Source: Chamaelirium japonicum (Eukaryota; Streptophyta; Magnoliopsida; Liliales; Melanthiaceae). From it: a DNA stretch of 64,000 nucleotides. The stretch's first letter is position 1; each line of letters opens with the position of its first letter. Under the pieces are notes generated by a model. It worked only from the letters and a program-made list of their open reading frames with translations, had not been told where the DNA came from and ran no database searches. Where the stretch lies: the NCBI GenBank assembly GCA_947650365.1, contig CANTAL010000127.1, positions 806,001 to 870,000 of the forward strand. Direction: 5' to 3'. Both the position numbers and the translations under genes were made by a program. This document shows, piece after piece, positions 38,406-47,978 of this stretch.

Positions 38406-40940
38406 ATGGCTTCCGCTGCTGACGCTGCTGCTGCTGCTGCTGCCGCCCAGGCCGCCGAGCCCGCCACCGAAAGGGCGGTGGTCTGGCTGCAAAACCCCGT
38501 CGGGGTGCCCGTCGGGGATAGTATCCGGGCGGCGATCGATCTCCCTCGGGAGATCCTCGTCACCGAGATGCCACTCTCGGGGAGGCCGCCCCAGGGCACA
38601 GTAGCTTCTGTCGGGCTGCTGTGGTTCGGGCTGCGGTTCCCCCTGAGTCATCTCGCCGGGGAGCTCCTGGAGTTGACGGGGATTTGCCCTTCCCAACTCT
38701 CAGGAAACTCCTGGGGGATACTCTACGGGCTGTCCCAGCTGGAGACCGCTCTGAAGGCGAGGATCCCACTGAGCTACTTGCTCAAACAGTGGCTCCTCAA
38801 GCCCTCACCGGTCTTCAGCACCGTGGGCTGCGGCTACTTCTACCTCGCCGGGCGGCCTGGCGAGGTGCTCCCCTTCTCCACCATCGAGAGCAAGGACCGC
38901 CACTGGAAGGACTATCCTTTCGTGGCGGTCGGCGACTGGCGCGGGCGGTTTAGCGGAGTCCCGGCTTACCCCGGGGTTCCCCCGATGGCGGTCTTCCGGG
39001 AGATCTCCTTCTACAAGGCGGGGAAGAAGAAGTGCATCGCTCCCGACAGGGAGCGATCTCTGGACGAGGCGATCCTTCACTACCTCGGTGGGCGGACTCC
39101 GGAGAAGATCGCCGCTCCCGACTTCGCCTTCCAGCTGAAGGACGGGAAGACCGGCGCTATTCTGCTGAAGCAGAAGATCGTCCGGAAGAAGAAAGAGGAG
39201 GAGATCGGCGCTATTCCGCCGATCCAGAACGCTCCTCCCTCCAAAGGGGCCAGCAAGGGGGCCGGGAGCTCGGGAGGCAACCCCCGCAAGAAGACGGTCC
39301 GGAGGCGGGCTTCGCCCATCCGCCTCAACGACCCCGATACCATGGAGATGCTTCACCAGGGCGAAGCTTCCGCTCCTCCGCAACCTCCTCGCCCGGACGC
39401 CGGCCCAGGTCAGCCTCCCGCCCCAACTCCAATTGTCCACCGCAGGATCCAAATGGTTGAGCCCGACGACCCGAACATCGACCTCCCGCTTACCATGGTG
39501 GAAGTCGAATCCGGGATGGCTCAAATTCTAATGGGCTACTTCCCGGGCGATCTGACCGTCCCGCTTCGTGTAGCAGTGCTGACGCCGGAGATGGAGGCCC
39601 GCGGGAAGAAGAAGGCCAAGCGCGCGGGGCCCGCGCCTTCTAACGTCCAGGCGGAGCAACGGCGGAAAGCGCTGGAGGAGGCGGGCTTGGACTCGGAGCC
39701 CAGCTGGACGGACTCTGCGGAGGAGGCAACAGGCTCCGAGGAAGAAGAGCCCGCCCCTCAAGCTCTTCGGGCGGAGCCTGTCGCTCCCGCCCAAGTAGAG
39801 AAGCCCGCAGCTCCATCAGTTCCCGCACCAGGGGTGGGACCAAGCGGGCAGGAGCTTCCATCTCCCGCCGACGGGGCAGGGGTCCAGCAGGGCGAGTCCG
39901 ACGCCGTCGCTGCGACCTCCTTGCCGGCCTCGGCTCCAACTCCCGCGGCCTATACACCGGCGGCCGCTCCAGCTCCCGCCCCTCCGGCCTCGCCTCCTGT
40001 AGAAGGCCAGGAGGGAGCGGCCTCCCAGCAGGGCTTAGGGGACCTGGTCTACAGGTCCCCTAGCTTTGTAGACATTGGCTCCGACTCCGAGTCCTTCAGC
40101 TCGGAGCCGGAGGCCAAGGGGGCCACGGCGGACCCTCCGAGCCCGCCAGGAGCCGGAGCTCGCCCGGGGGAGGTGATAGCCCCCACTCCTCCTGGCGTGC
40201 CCCCTCCTTCCGGAGCTCCCGGTGGTCCCAGCGCGGGCTCCTCTGCGGAGGAGGGGAGGGCGCCCCACTACGTGCGGCAGCTGTTGGGCCGCAACGTTTT
40301 CGCGCGTGCTCCCTTCGCTTCCATAAGCGAACGCCTTGCCGAGGTACTCACCGCACCTATCTCCATACAAATTTTAGTCTCCATAAACGAACGCCTTACC
40401 TTCCTCATGCAGGCGGAGAAGCAGAGCCAGGCACTGGCCGCGGAGGTCGCTGGGGCCGGGAAGGCACTGGCCGCCTTGTTCGATGATTCCCTTCGGGGGT
40501 CCGAGCGCAAGGTGGACGAGCACATCCACGAGCTCCAGCGAGCCAAGGGCTCCGAGGAGCTGAGGGCGGAGTCGGAGGTACTGCACCGCAAGGTCAAAGC
40601 CCTGGCGTCAGGCCTCGCCATGGCCGAGGTGGCCAAAGGCCTGTCTGCTACCGCCCTCCTCAAGGCTAAGGCAGAGCGAGACGCGGCTGTGTCCGCCCGG
40701 GAGGTAGCGCAGCGGGAGGCGGCTCAACTTCAAGGCGAGGTCGCTGCTCTGAAGACGGAGATCGCGTCCTTGAAGGAGACGCACGCCAATAGCCTTCGGG
40801 CTCAGCAAGGTCGCCTCCAAGCCCAACTGGACGATCTTCTCAAGAAAGGCACCCTGGCCGCTGTGGAGAAGTACAAGACCGAAAGGTCGAAGAAGCGGCG
40901 CCGAGGGGACGACAGTGGGGTGGAGATAAGCAAGCCTTGA
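38406..40940 (+). CDS. Antisense ORF of the Tat element (putative-gypsy-type-transposon / Transposase_28-like)
   Basis: 844 residues, on the strand opposite to gag and pol, between pol and the 3' LTR. After an alanine-rich start, residues of about 50-210 resemble the plant family labelled Transposase_28 or putative gypsy type transposon (GLRFPLSHLAGELLELTG, then PSQLSGNSWGILYG, then a tryptophan- and aromatic-rich stretch with HWKDYPFVAVGDWRG). Residues of about 270-620 are proline/alanine/glutamate-rich and probably disordered. About 650-825 is heptad-like coiled coil. The tail has a basic KKRRR cluster that could be a nuclear signal. Tat elements are known to carry extra ORFs, often antisense, in this place; their function is unknown. 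The frame looks whole. Its own TATA box upstream supports separate expression. Confidence 0.85.
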   Translation: MASAADAAAAAAAAQAAEPATERAVVWLQNPVGVPVGDSIRAAIDLPREILVTEMPLSGRPPQGTVASVGLLWFGLRFPLSHLAGELLELTGICPSQLSGNSWGILYGLSQLETALKARIPLSYLLKQWLLKPSPVFSTVGCGYFYLAGRPGEVLPFSTIESKDRHWKDYPFVAVGDWRGRFSGVPAYPGVPPMAVFREISFYKAGKKKCIAPDRERSLDEAILHYLGGRTPEKIAAPDFAFQLKDGKTGAILLKQKIVRKKKEEEIGAIPPIQNAPPSKGASKGAGSSGGNPRKKTVRRRASPIRLNDPDTMEMLHQGEASAPPQPPRPDAGPGQPPAPTPIVHRRIQMVEPDDPNIDLPLTMVEVESGMAQILMGYFPGDLTVPLRVAVLTPEMEARGKKKAKRAGPAPSNVQAEQRRKALEEAGLDSEPSWTDSAEEATGSEEEEPAPQALRAEPVAPAQVEKPAAPSVPAPGVGPSGQELPSPADGAGVQQGESDAVAATSLPASAPTPAAYTPAAAPAPAPPASPPVEGQEGAASQQGLGDLVYRSPSFVDIGSDSESFSSEPEAKGATADPPSPPGAGARPGEVIAPTPPGVPPPSGAPGGPSAGSSAEEGRAPHYVRQLLGRNVFARAPFASISERLAEVLTAPISIQILVSINERLTFLMQAEKQSQALAAEVAGAGKALAALFDDSLRGSERKVDEHIHELQRAKGSEELRAESEVLHRKVKALASGLAMAEVAKGLSATALLKAKAERDAAVSAREVAQREAAQLQGEVAALKTEIASLKETHANSLRAQQGRLQAQLDDLLKKGTLAAVEKYKTERSKKRRRGDDSGVEISKP

Positions 40941-40950
40941 GCTCGCAGCC

Positions 40951-40990
40951 TTGTAACTACTTTTGTAATTTTTGTCAATCAATGAAATTT
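40951..40990 (+). terminator. Possible polyadenylation signal of the antisense ORF
   Basis: Just after the stop, TTGTAA occurs at 40951 and again near 40964, followed by AATGAA at 40981-40986 in a T-rich stretch. This fits the loose plant far- and near-upstream elements, predicting cleavage near 41000-41015. The match is weak, as plant signals usually are. Confidence 0.4.
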
Positions 40991-41002
40991 ATATCTTTTT
41001 GG

Positions 41003-41382
41003 GTCCGCATATGCGTTTCTTTCTCTCTATGTGCCACTTATGAGTCCGCTTCTAGGGGTTCGCAGTGATCTCAAGAGTGATACCCCGGGCGAGGCAGCTA
41101 ATTCGATTCAACCTTTTATTTTAAAGTGTATGCAAACGAAAAACTCGGCATGCTCGCAAAAACTCGATAGTCTCTGAGCCCGAAAAACGTTTAAACGAAC
41201 CAAAAGACTTCAAAAACTTCCCTACACTCAGAGACTTAAACCATTTTTATTTTAAAGGAAACTAATAAGTGCTAGCTGCCCCCTGCCCGGTTAATTTCTC
41301 TCGATGATCCTGTTTGGCGGGCTCGCCCTTTGAGGGGTTTGCCAACGCCAGGATGCTTCCGTTCATGGCGGGTGAACGCGAA
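41003..41382. other. Non-coding spacer between the antisense ORF and the minisatellite
   Basis: AT-rich sequence with several A-rich and T-rich runs and no convincing frame. Transcripts of the antisense ORF (rightward) and of the element (leftward) would overlap here. I see no other signal. Confidence 0.6.
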
Positions 41383-41835
41383 GGATCCTGGTTAGGTTTA
41401 GAGTCCACTAGGCAGCGAACTTCCCCGGGAAGCTCAAGGTCGCCCACTGGCTGCCTCTGAGGATCCCGGTCTTGCTTTAAGTCCGTACAGCGGCGGACTG
41501 CCCCGGGAAGCTCAAGGTCGCCCACTGGCTGCCTCTGAGGATCCCGGTCTTGCTTTAAGTCCGCACAACGGCGGACTGCTCCGGGAAACTCAAGGTCGCC
41601 CACTGGCCGCCTCTGAGGATCCCGGTTTTGCTTTAAGTCCGCACAACGGCGGACTGTCCCGGGAAGCTCAAGGTTGCCCACTGGCTGCCTCTGAGGATCC
41701 CGGTTTTGCTTTAAGTCCGCACAACGGCGGACTGCCCCGGGAAGCTCAAGGTCGCCCACTGGCTGCCTCTGAGGATCCCGGTCTTGCTTTAAGTCCGCAC
41801 ATCGGCGGACTGCACACTATAGATCATGCGGGCTC
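41383..41835. repeat. 78-bp minisatellite downstream of pol, about six copies
   Basis: GGATCC(C/T)GG recurs at 41383, 41461, 41539, 41617, 41695 and 41773, an exact 78-bp period. Copies are very similar except the one at 41383, which is diverged. Because 78 is a multiple of three, a minus-strand frame stays open and would read a 26-residue repeat (GDLELPGAVRRCADLKQ then a short linker). It lies in the sense 3' untranslated region. I treat it as a repeat and not as a gene. Confidence 0.92.
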
Positions 41836-41918
41836 TGTCTGCGCCGAGCTTCCTAGTTAAATTGTTGAAAAACCCCCATCGTTCATTCATAACTTCTTCA
41901 GAATTTACAAAAATTTCC

Positions 41919-44900
41919 TTAGGCATAGAACTTGCGAAGGTGCAGAGCGTTCCAAGGTCGCTCTAACAGGTCGCCTCCAGCGGTCATCAACCGGTAAGCC
42001 CCCGAGCTTCCTGCTTCGTGTATTATGTAGGGGCCTTCCCAGTTCGCCGCGAGCTTTCCTACATTAGGCTCTTGCGTGTTTGCAAACACCTTTCTCATCA
42101 CCAGATCGCCGGCCTTAAATGCCCGATGGCGGACTCTTTTGTCATAGGCGCGCTTCATCTCTTGTCTGTATCCGGCGAGGTGTAGATTGGCGCGCTCTCG
42201 TCTTTCTTCGAGCTGATCAAGGGAGTCGACGAGCAGCTTGTCGTTGTCGACCTCCGCCGACGCAAGCCTTCTTTCAGTGGGCAGCTCGGCCTCTATGGGT
42301 AGCACGGCTTCGCAACCAAAAGTGAGACTGAAAGGGGACTCGTTAGTTGAGCGACGTGGAGTAGTACGATAGGCCCACAAGACTCCATCAAGCTCCTGCT
42401 CCCACAATCCTTTTCTCCCTTCCAGCCTCTTCTTGAGGTTGTCCAAGATCACGCGATTCGTCGCTTCGGCCTGCCCGTTGCTTTGAGGGTACCTCGGGGA
42501 TGAGAACCTTAGGTCGACCCCATATTCAACACAAAAGCTTCTGATCAAGCGATTATCGAACTGGCGACCATTGTCGGTGATCAGCACTCGTGGCAGCCCA
42601 AAGCGGCAGAAGATATTCTTCCAAAGGAAGTCTCTTACCTGCTTCTCGCCTATCTTAGCTAGCGGGACCGCTTCCACCCATTTGGTGAAGTAGTCCGTAG
42701 CTACTAGAATGAATTTCTTTTGCCGGGCTGACACAGGGAAAGGTCCCACAATGTCCAACCCCCATTGCTGGAAAGGCCAGGGGCTCGCCAGAGGATGCAG
42801 TTCCTCTGCGGGCATATGGTTCGTGGTGGCGTGCTTCTGGCACTGGATGCACCTCTGGGCGACCTTCAAAGCGTCTTGTTCCAGAGTAGGCCACCAGTAT
42901 CCTTGCCTTCGTACTTTCGCAGCCAGAGACCGCCCACCAGCGTGGTTTCCCAGCTCGCCGGAGTGAATGCACTTTAGAACTTCTTCGGTTTCCGGGCTCT
43001 CGACGCAACGGAGACTTGGCCCGCCAAAGGACCTTCGAAAAAGGCGATCCCAGCGAATGAGATAGCGCCCAGCGCATTTCTCCACTCGCCGGGCTTCCTC
43101 TCTATCCTCTGGTAGCTTGCCCTTCTGGAGAAAGCGAAAAATGGGGGCGGTCCACCCGCTGAGTGGTACGTTGGCGGAGACTTGGTTAACAGCGGGCTCC
43201 ATCAGTTGGAGCCGAGACTGATTTTGGACCTCGATGAGAATCTGGCGAGCCTCTGATGTTCCCAGCAAAGAGGCGGCGTTTGCCAAAGCATCAGCTCGCC
43301 TATTATCGGCTCGCGGAATTTGCTCGAAGGAGATCTTTTCGAACTCCGCGGCCTTGTACTTCACCAGATCCACATAGCCCGCCATTCGTGCGTCCCGAGA
43401 GGCGTACTCCCCATTGACTTGGCAAACAATTAGCTGGGAATCACTAAAGACCTTCAAGCGTTTGGCGCCTACCTCTTGAGCGAGCTCCAGGCCAGCCAGC
43501 AGCGCCTCATATTCCGCCTCATTGTTGGTAGCGGCGAAATCCAGTCGGACTGACTTCTCCAAAAGTACCGACTGGGCGATCAGTGCGACCCCGATCCCAG
43601 CCCCCAAAGTGTTGGAGGATCCATCGACGAATAATTCCCAGCCTGCCTCCTCTGAACGCTTAGTTGGAGGATGCTCGCCTTGATTGTCCAAGAACCTCGC
43701 CTTCCCAGGGTGTGCCTCAGTTGGCTCATCCTCCCGGTACTGGACCGGTTCTTCTATGGGGAAGTCCGCCAAGAAATCGGCGAGCGCCTGTCCTTTGACC
43801 GCAACTCGAGGGACATACTCCAAGCCATAGGCGGCGAGCTCGGCGGACCAACGGTAGAGCCTGCCGGCTACTGAGGGCCTGGAGAGCGCGCTCTTTAGAG
43901 GGTGCTCTGTGATGACCCTGACAGGGTGCGCCGAGAAGTAGGGGTGGAGCTTTCTCGCGGTAAGGACCAAGGCCAATGCGACCTTCTCGATTGGTCGATA
44001 CCGGAGCTCGGCGGGAAGCATCGTGTGGCTTACAAAGTAGACAGGCCGCTCCACCTTTGCTTCTTCCACAACCAGGACCCCGCTCACCGCATTCTCAGTG
44101 ACCGCAAGGTACACGCCGAGTTCGGCGCCCTCTTTGGGTGCCGCTAAGATCGGTGGGCTCGCCAGGTAGTCCTTGATCTTTTAGAAGGCGTGCTCGCACT
44201 TCTCATCCCAACAAATGCTTGCTCCTTTTCGTAGCAGCTCGAAAAGAGGTCGGCAGTTGTCTGAGGATTTGGAGATGAACCGATTGAGCGCGGCGATTCG
44301 CCCGCTCAGTCTCTGGACTTCCTGCCGGGTCCTCGGCGCGGGCATCTCGACAAGTGCTCGGATTTGCCCAGGGTCGGCCTCGATCCCCCTGTGGGTGACC
44401 AGGTACCCGAGGAATTTCCCCGACGTCACCCCGAATGCGCACTTCGCCGGGTTTAGCCTCATTTGGTACTTTCTCAGTACCTCGAAGGTTTCGCGGAGAT
44501 CGGCAACATGCCCCTCCCTCTCCCGACTCTTCACCAGGAGGTCGTCTACATAAACTTCGACGTTTCTGCCGATCTGATCTTTGAACATCTGAGTGACTAG
44601 CCTTTGGTAGGTCGCTCCAGCGTTCTTAAGTCCGAACGGCATCACTCGATAGCAGTACAACTTCTGGTAGCCCGCTCCGGAGTAGAAGGCGGTCTTCTCC
44701 TGATCGTCGGCGTGGAGAGGTATCTGGTTATACCCAGAATATCCATCCATGAAGGACAGGGCCTGGAACCCGACAGCTGCGTCGACCAGTGTGCCTATTC
44801 TCGGAAGAGGAAATCCATCCTTCGGGCATGCCTTGTTGAGGTCGGAGAAGTCGATGCACACCCTGACCGCTCTGCTCTTCTTTGGCACCGCCACGATATT

Positions 44901-45353
44901 GGAGATCCACTCGGGGAAGTGCGCCTCGCGGATGAAGCCGGCTCGCTCCAGCTTGTCTATCTCTGCCGCCACTGCAATGGACTTTGCAGCAGGTACGTGC
45001 CGAGCTTTCTGCTTGATCGGCGGGAACTCCTTCATGGTGTGCAGACGATGACAGGCGACCTCCGGGTCAATCCCTGGCATGTCCGCGAAGCTCCAGGCGA
45101 ATACGTCACGGTATTCCCTGAGCAAGTTGGTTATGGCCAGGACCTCGCCCTTGGTTAGCGAGGTCCCGAGGCTAACAACTCTTGGCCCTTCTTTGCCGCC
45201 AATGTCGACCTCTTGAAGTGGTTCGGCAATTGGAAAACTTCCTCTCTTGGGGGTTGTCGGGCGACCTCCCTCCTCCAACTTAAGGTCCACACCGCTCCCA
45301 CCCGGGGGTGGAGTAGGGGACTTAAGCGAGGAGGCCTCCAGCGGGCTCCCCAA
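41919..45353 (-). pseudogene. pol: pol: RT, RNase H, archaeal-type RNase H, integrase (retrotransposon fossil)
   Basis: The enzyme part of the Tat element. Order: reverse transcriptase with CIDFSDLNKACPKD, MPFGLKNAGATYQR and the catalytic YVDD (about residue 268 of the region); an RNase H next to it (TARKLHPYFSAHPVRV, then a FLADFP end); a second RNase H with VDGSSNTLGAG, NNEAEYEAL, SDSQLIV and DNRRADALAN, giving the D-E-D-D pattern of the archaeal type; integrase with the zinc-binding HHCC region (HSGELGNH ... CIQCQKH) and the D-D-E core (GLDIVGPF, TDNGRQF, SNGQAEATN). It ends in a short GKLAANWEGPYII C-terminal domain with no chromodomain. The dual RNase H identifies the Tat lineage. About one break is present. 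Gag-protease lies 28 bp upstream as a separate frame; Ogre-type relatives join the two by splicing, which is not shown here. Confidence 0.93.
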
Positions 45354-45380
45354 TAGCTCGCTCGTAGCGGGCGGTAATTG

Positions 45381-47888
45381 CTAGGAGGGTGCGGGCCTCT
45401 TGGCCTCGGCGACCTCCATGTCCCTGAGGTGAAGGACATCCTGCTCGCATCGGGTAGCGGCTACCTGATCACCCCGAATTACTACGACCCCGCTCGCGGT
45501 CGGGAATTTGAGGGCCTGATGGTTGGGTGAAGCTACCGCATTCATTTGCCAGCTTAGCCAAGGCCGCCCAAGGATGGCGTTAAATGCGGAACTTCCATCC
45601 ACTATCGCGAAGCGGACTTGGCGAGCCTCTAGGCCAGCGGTCACAGTGAGGGTTATCTCCCCTGCCACTTTGGCGACCTCGCCGGTGAATCCACTGAGGG
45701 AGCTCGTCGAGGGAGACAGGTCGGCGAGTCTCAACCCCATTCGCAGGTAGGCCGACAGAAAAAGGATGTCCACGGCGCTCCCCGAATCAACCAGAGCTCG
45801 CCTCACCTCGATGTTAGCCATCATCAGGCGTATGACGAGGGGGTCATTGTGGGGCGTAACGACCCCAGTCATGTCATCTTCCGAAAACCAGAGAAAATCG
45901 CGGGCTTCCACCCTTGGTGCTTGAAGTAAGGTAGGAGTTAGCGAGATGGAAAATACCTTCTGTGCCCGCTCCATCTCCCTGACTCGTCGGCGGGCTTCAT
46001 TACTGGATCTCGGGCCGCTCAGCCGTCCGCTAATGGTATGGCAGATCGCCGGTCCTCCCGGGGGAGGCGGAGGCAGGGCGGGTTCAGCGGGCCCCGGGCG
46101 ATCTCCCTCCTGAGGAGCCCGTGCCGGTACCACCTCGAACCTCCTTGGAGGCGAAATAAACTGATTCAAGTGGCCCTGGGTGACCAAATCCTCGAGGTGG
46201 TTCTTGAGAGCCCGGCATCTATTAGTGTGATGCCCAGGGCTTCGATGAAAAGCACACCGCCGCGAGTTGTCGGTAGAGCCAGGCTCTCCGACCTGCAGGG
46301 GTGGCGGGTACTGGAAGAAAGGTTCATTCCGAATCTGATGGAAGATTTGTCCTGGCGAGTGGGTTAGCACGGTGAAGTCCCGCTCCCCGGGTCCTGGAGG
46401 CAGGCGCCAGTTCGCCGGCCTTCCAGCGACAGCCGCGGGGGCTTCAGCGGGCTGTTCAGCAGGAACAGCGGGCGGTCCAGGCAAAGGCACCGCCAGGGGC
46501 ACCTCCCTTCTCTCTACGGCCTTAACGACCAGCGGTCGCGGGGCCGGAGGAGGTCGCTGCTCGATTGCCTTTCCCTTCCGGTCTAGCACAGCGTCTTCGA
46601 GCTTGATGTGTTGCTGGACCAGGGCAAATAGTTCAACCATCGTGCGAGGGTCCTTGATCACTAGAGCGTCATGAAGCTTGCAACCCTCGGGGAGGGCGCT
46701 TCTGAAAGCGCTCACCACGGTACGATCTTGGCCCGCCGCGTCTTCTAGAGCGAGGTAGGCGCTTCGGAATCGCGTTGCGAAGCACCGGAGCGTCTCGCGA
46801 GCTCCCATGGTTAAGGTAAACAGAGACTCGATTCTCTTCGGGGGCTGCCTATTGCAGCGATACTGCTCCAGGAATAGCCTAGAGAGAGTTGGAAAGTCGG
46901 GGATCGTGCCGGGCGGCAACTTGTGGAACCAGTTCAATGCCGAGCCCGTCAGACTGCTCGGGAATGCTCGGCACAAGACGTGGTCTTGGTCCCGGAAAAA
47001 CAGAAGCTTTCTGTAGGCCAAGAGATGGTCAACGGGATCCTGCGATCCGTCGAACAATACAAACTTCGGGGGGGTCCAGTGGTGCGAAAAACCCCCTCGG
47101 TGGACCTCGCTGGTGAAAGGCGAGCTACCTCCGTGGGCGGCGAGATCTTCCAGTAAATCTACTGGCGCACTAGATCGCTGCCAGTGCCCGGGGAGAACTC
47201 CCAGAGGCGGCTGCGCAGGTCCTAGGCGGTCTCGTACGCTCCCTTGTGGCGAGGTCGGTCCCACCCCGCGGCGACCCTCGGAGGCAACCGCTCGGCGGCC
47301 TCCTTGCCGTCCACCCGCGGATTCCTTCAACGCGTCAGTTGGCCTGTGGGAGGACGTTGCCTCGCGAGCTTCGGAAGATATTTCCACCGCGGGCTCTTTC
47401 CCTCGTCGCCGATGGCGCGGGTCGCGGTCCCGCTCTAGAGACCTTTCCTCCGATCCGTCAGAATCAATGCTCCGGCTTCGGCGGCAAGGGATGGTCGCGC
47501 GCGAGGTCGCCCGGTTGCTAGATCGCTGGGTGACCAGCTTCTGCAACCTCGTGAGCGGGGTTTCCGGTACCCCTCGCGCAGCCGCTCTCCCGACTGGGGG
47601 TTCCGGATGGGAAACCTGCCGCGCCGGAGCGACCGTGGGCGGTCGCGATGTTGACACCGGTGGTCGCACCGGAGACGCCGTCTTCGCCGGCCCAGACCGC
47701 CGGCTGGCCGCCGGAGCCTGTCGCAATCGCGTCAGTTCCTCCATCATGGCCCGCTGGGTGGCCAACATCTCCAACAAGAGTTGGTCGCTGAGCGGGACCT
47801 GGAGCTGAGGGGTCTCGACCGGAGGCTCGCTGCGTGCAGATCTGGCACGAGTCCTCGGTCGCCTGCGTCCCCTTGTCGCCGGAGCCAT
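45381..47888 (-). CDS. gag-pro: gag-protease of the Tat element (retrotransposon fossil, open frame)
   Basis: 835 residues. The N-terminus (about 1-190) is basic and P/R/S-rich. The Gag core (about 225-430) carries WTPPKFVLFDGSQDP, ALNWFHKLPPG and FLEQYRCNRQPPKRIE. A zinc knuckle of form CX2HX4HX4C (CAFHRSPGHHTNRC, about 540) replaces the usual CCHC, as in other plant Gypsy Gags. The aspartic protease is at about 685-800: VDSGSAVDIL gives the catalytic D-S-G near residue 701, and NAILGRPWL the flap-distal hydrophobic-G motif. The start is the first methionine after the PBS, about 72 bp away. It looks whole. It would form the particle and cut the polyprotein, and its Gag could also have served the gag-only relatives. 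Confidence 0.92.
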   Translation of the reverse strand: MAPATRGRRRPRTRARSARSEPPVETPQLQVPLSDQLLLEMLATQRAMMEELTRLRQAPAASRRSGPAKTASPVRPPVSTSRPPTVAPARQVSHPEPPVGRAAARGVPETPLTRLQKLVTQRSSNRATSRATIPCRRSRSIDSDGSEERSLERDRDPRHRRRGKEPAVEISSEAREATSSHRPTDALKESAGGRQGGRRAVASEGRRGVGPTSPQGSVRDRLGPAQPPLGVLPGHWQRSSAPVDLLEDLAAHGGSSPFTSEVHRGGFSHHWTPPKFVLFDGSQDPVDHLLAYRKLLFFRDQDHVLCRAFPSSLTGSALNWFHKLPPGTIPDFPTLSRLFLEQYRCNRQPPKRIESLFTLTMGARETLRCFATRFRSAYLALEDAAGQDRTVVSAFRSALPEGCKLHDALVIKDPRTMVELFALVQQHIKLEDAVLDRKGKAIEQRPPPAPRPLVVKAVERREVPLAVPLPGPPAVPAEQPAEAPAAVAGRPANWRLPPGPGERDFTVLTHSPGQIFHQIRNEPFFQYPPPLQVGEPGSTDNSRRCAFHRSPGHHTNRCRALKNHLEDLVTQGHLNQFISPPRRFEVVPARAPQEGDRPGPAEPALPPPPPGGPAICHTISGRLSGPRSSNEARRRVREMERAQKVFSISLTPTLLQAPRVEARDFLWFSEDDMTGVVTPHNDPLVIRLMMANIEVRRALVDSGSAVDILFLSAYLRMGLRLADLSPSTSSLSGFTGEVAKVAGEITLTVTAGLEARQVRFAIVDGSSAFNAILGRPWLSWQMNAVASPNHQALKFPTASGVVVIRGDQVAATRCEQDVLHLRDMEVAEAKRPAPS

Positions 47889-47960
47889 CCTTGAGGTTAC
47901 GAGAGCTAACGGCGCTCAACCGCGTGGTCGTGGGCGTTCTCGCCGGAACCAGTCGAAGAT

Positions 47961-47976
47961 CCCACAGACGGCGCCA
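47961..47976 (-). other. Primer-binding site of the Tat element
   Basis: Minus-strand TGGCGCCGTCTGTGGG lies two bases inside the 5' LTR. The first nine bases fit the 3' end of plant tRNA-Asp; the rest diverge. It is identical to the site at 12785-12800. Confidence 0.78.
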
Positions 47977-47978
47977 AA

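Noticed and set aside
41262-41759. Minus-strand 165-residue frame after pol as a gene
   Set aside because: It is the 78-bp minisatellite read in frame; the period is a multiple of three, so an open frame is expected.
47113-47808. Plus-strand frame of 231 residues opposite gag
   Set aside because: It is a shadow of the GC-rich gag frame, with no domain and no promoter.
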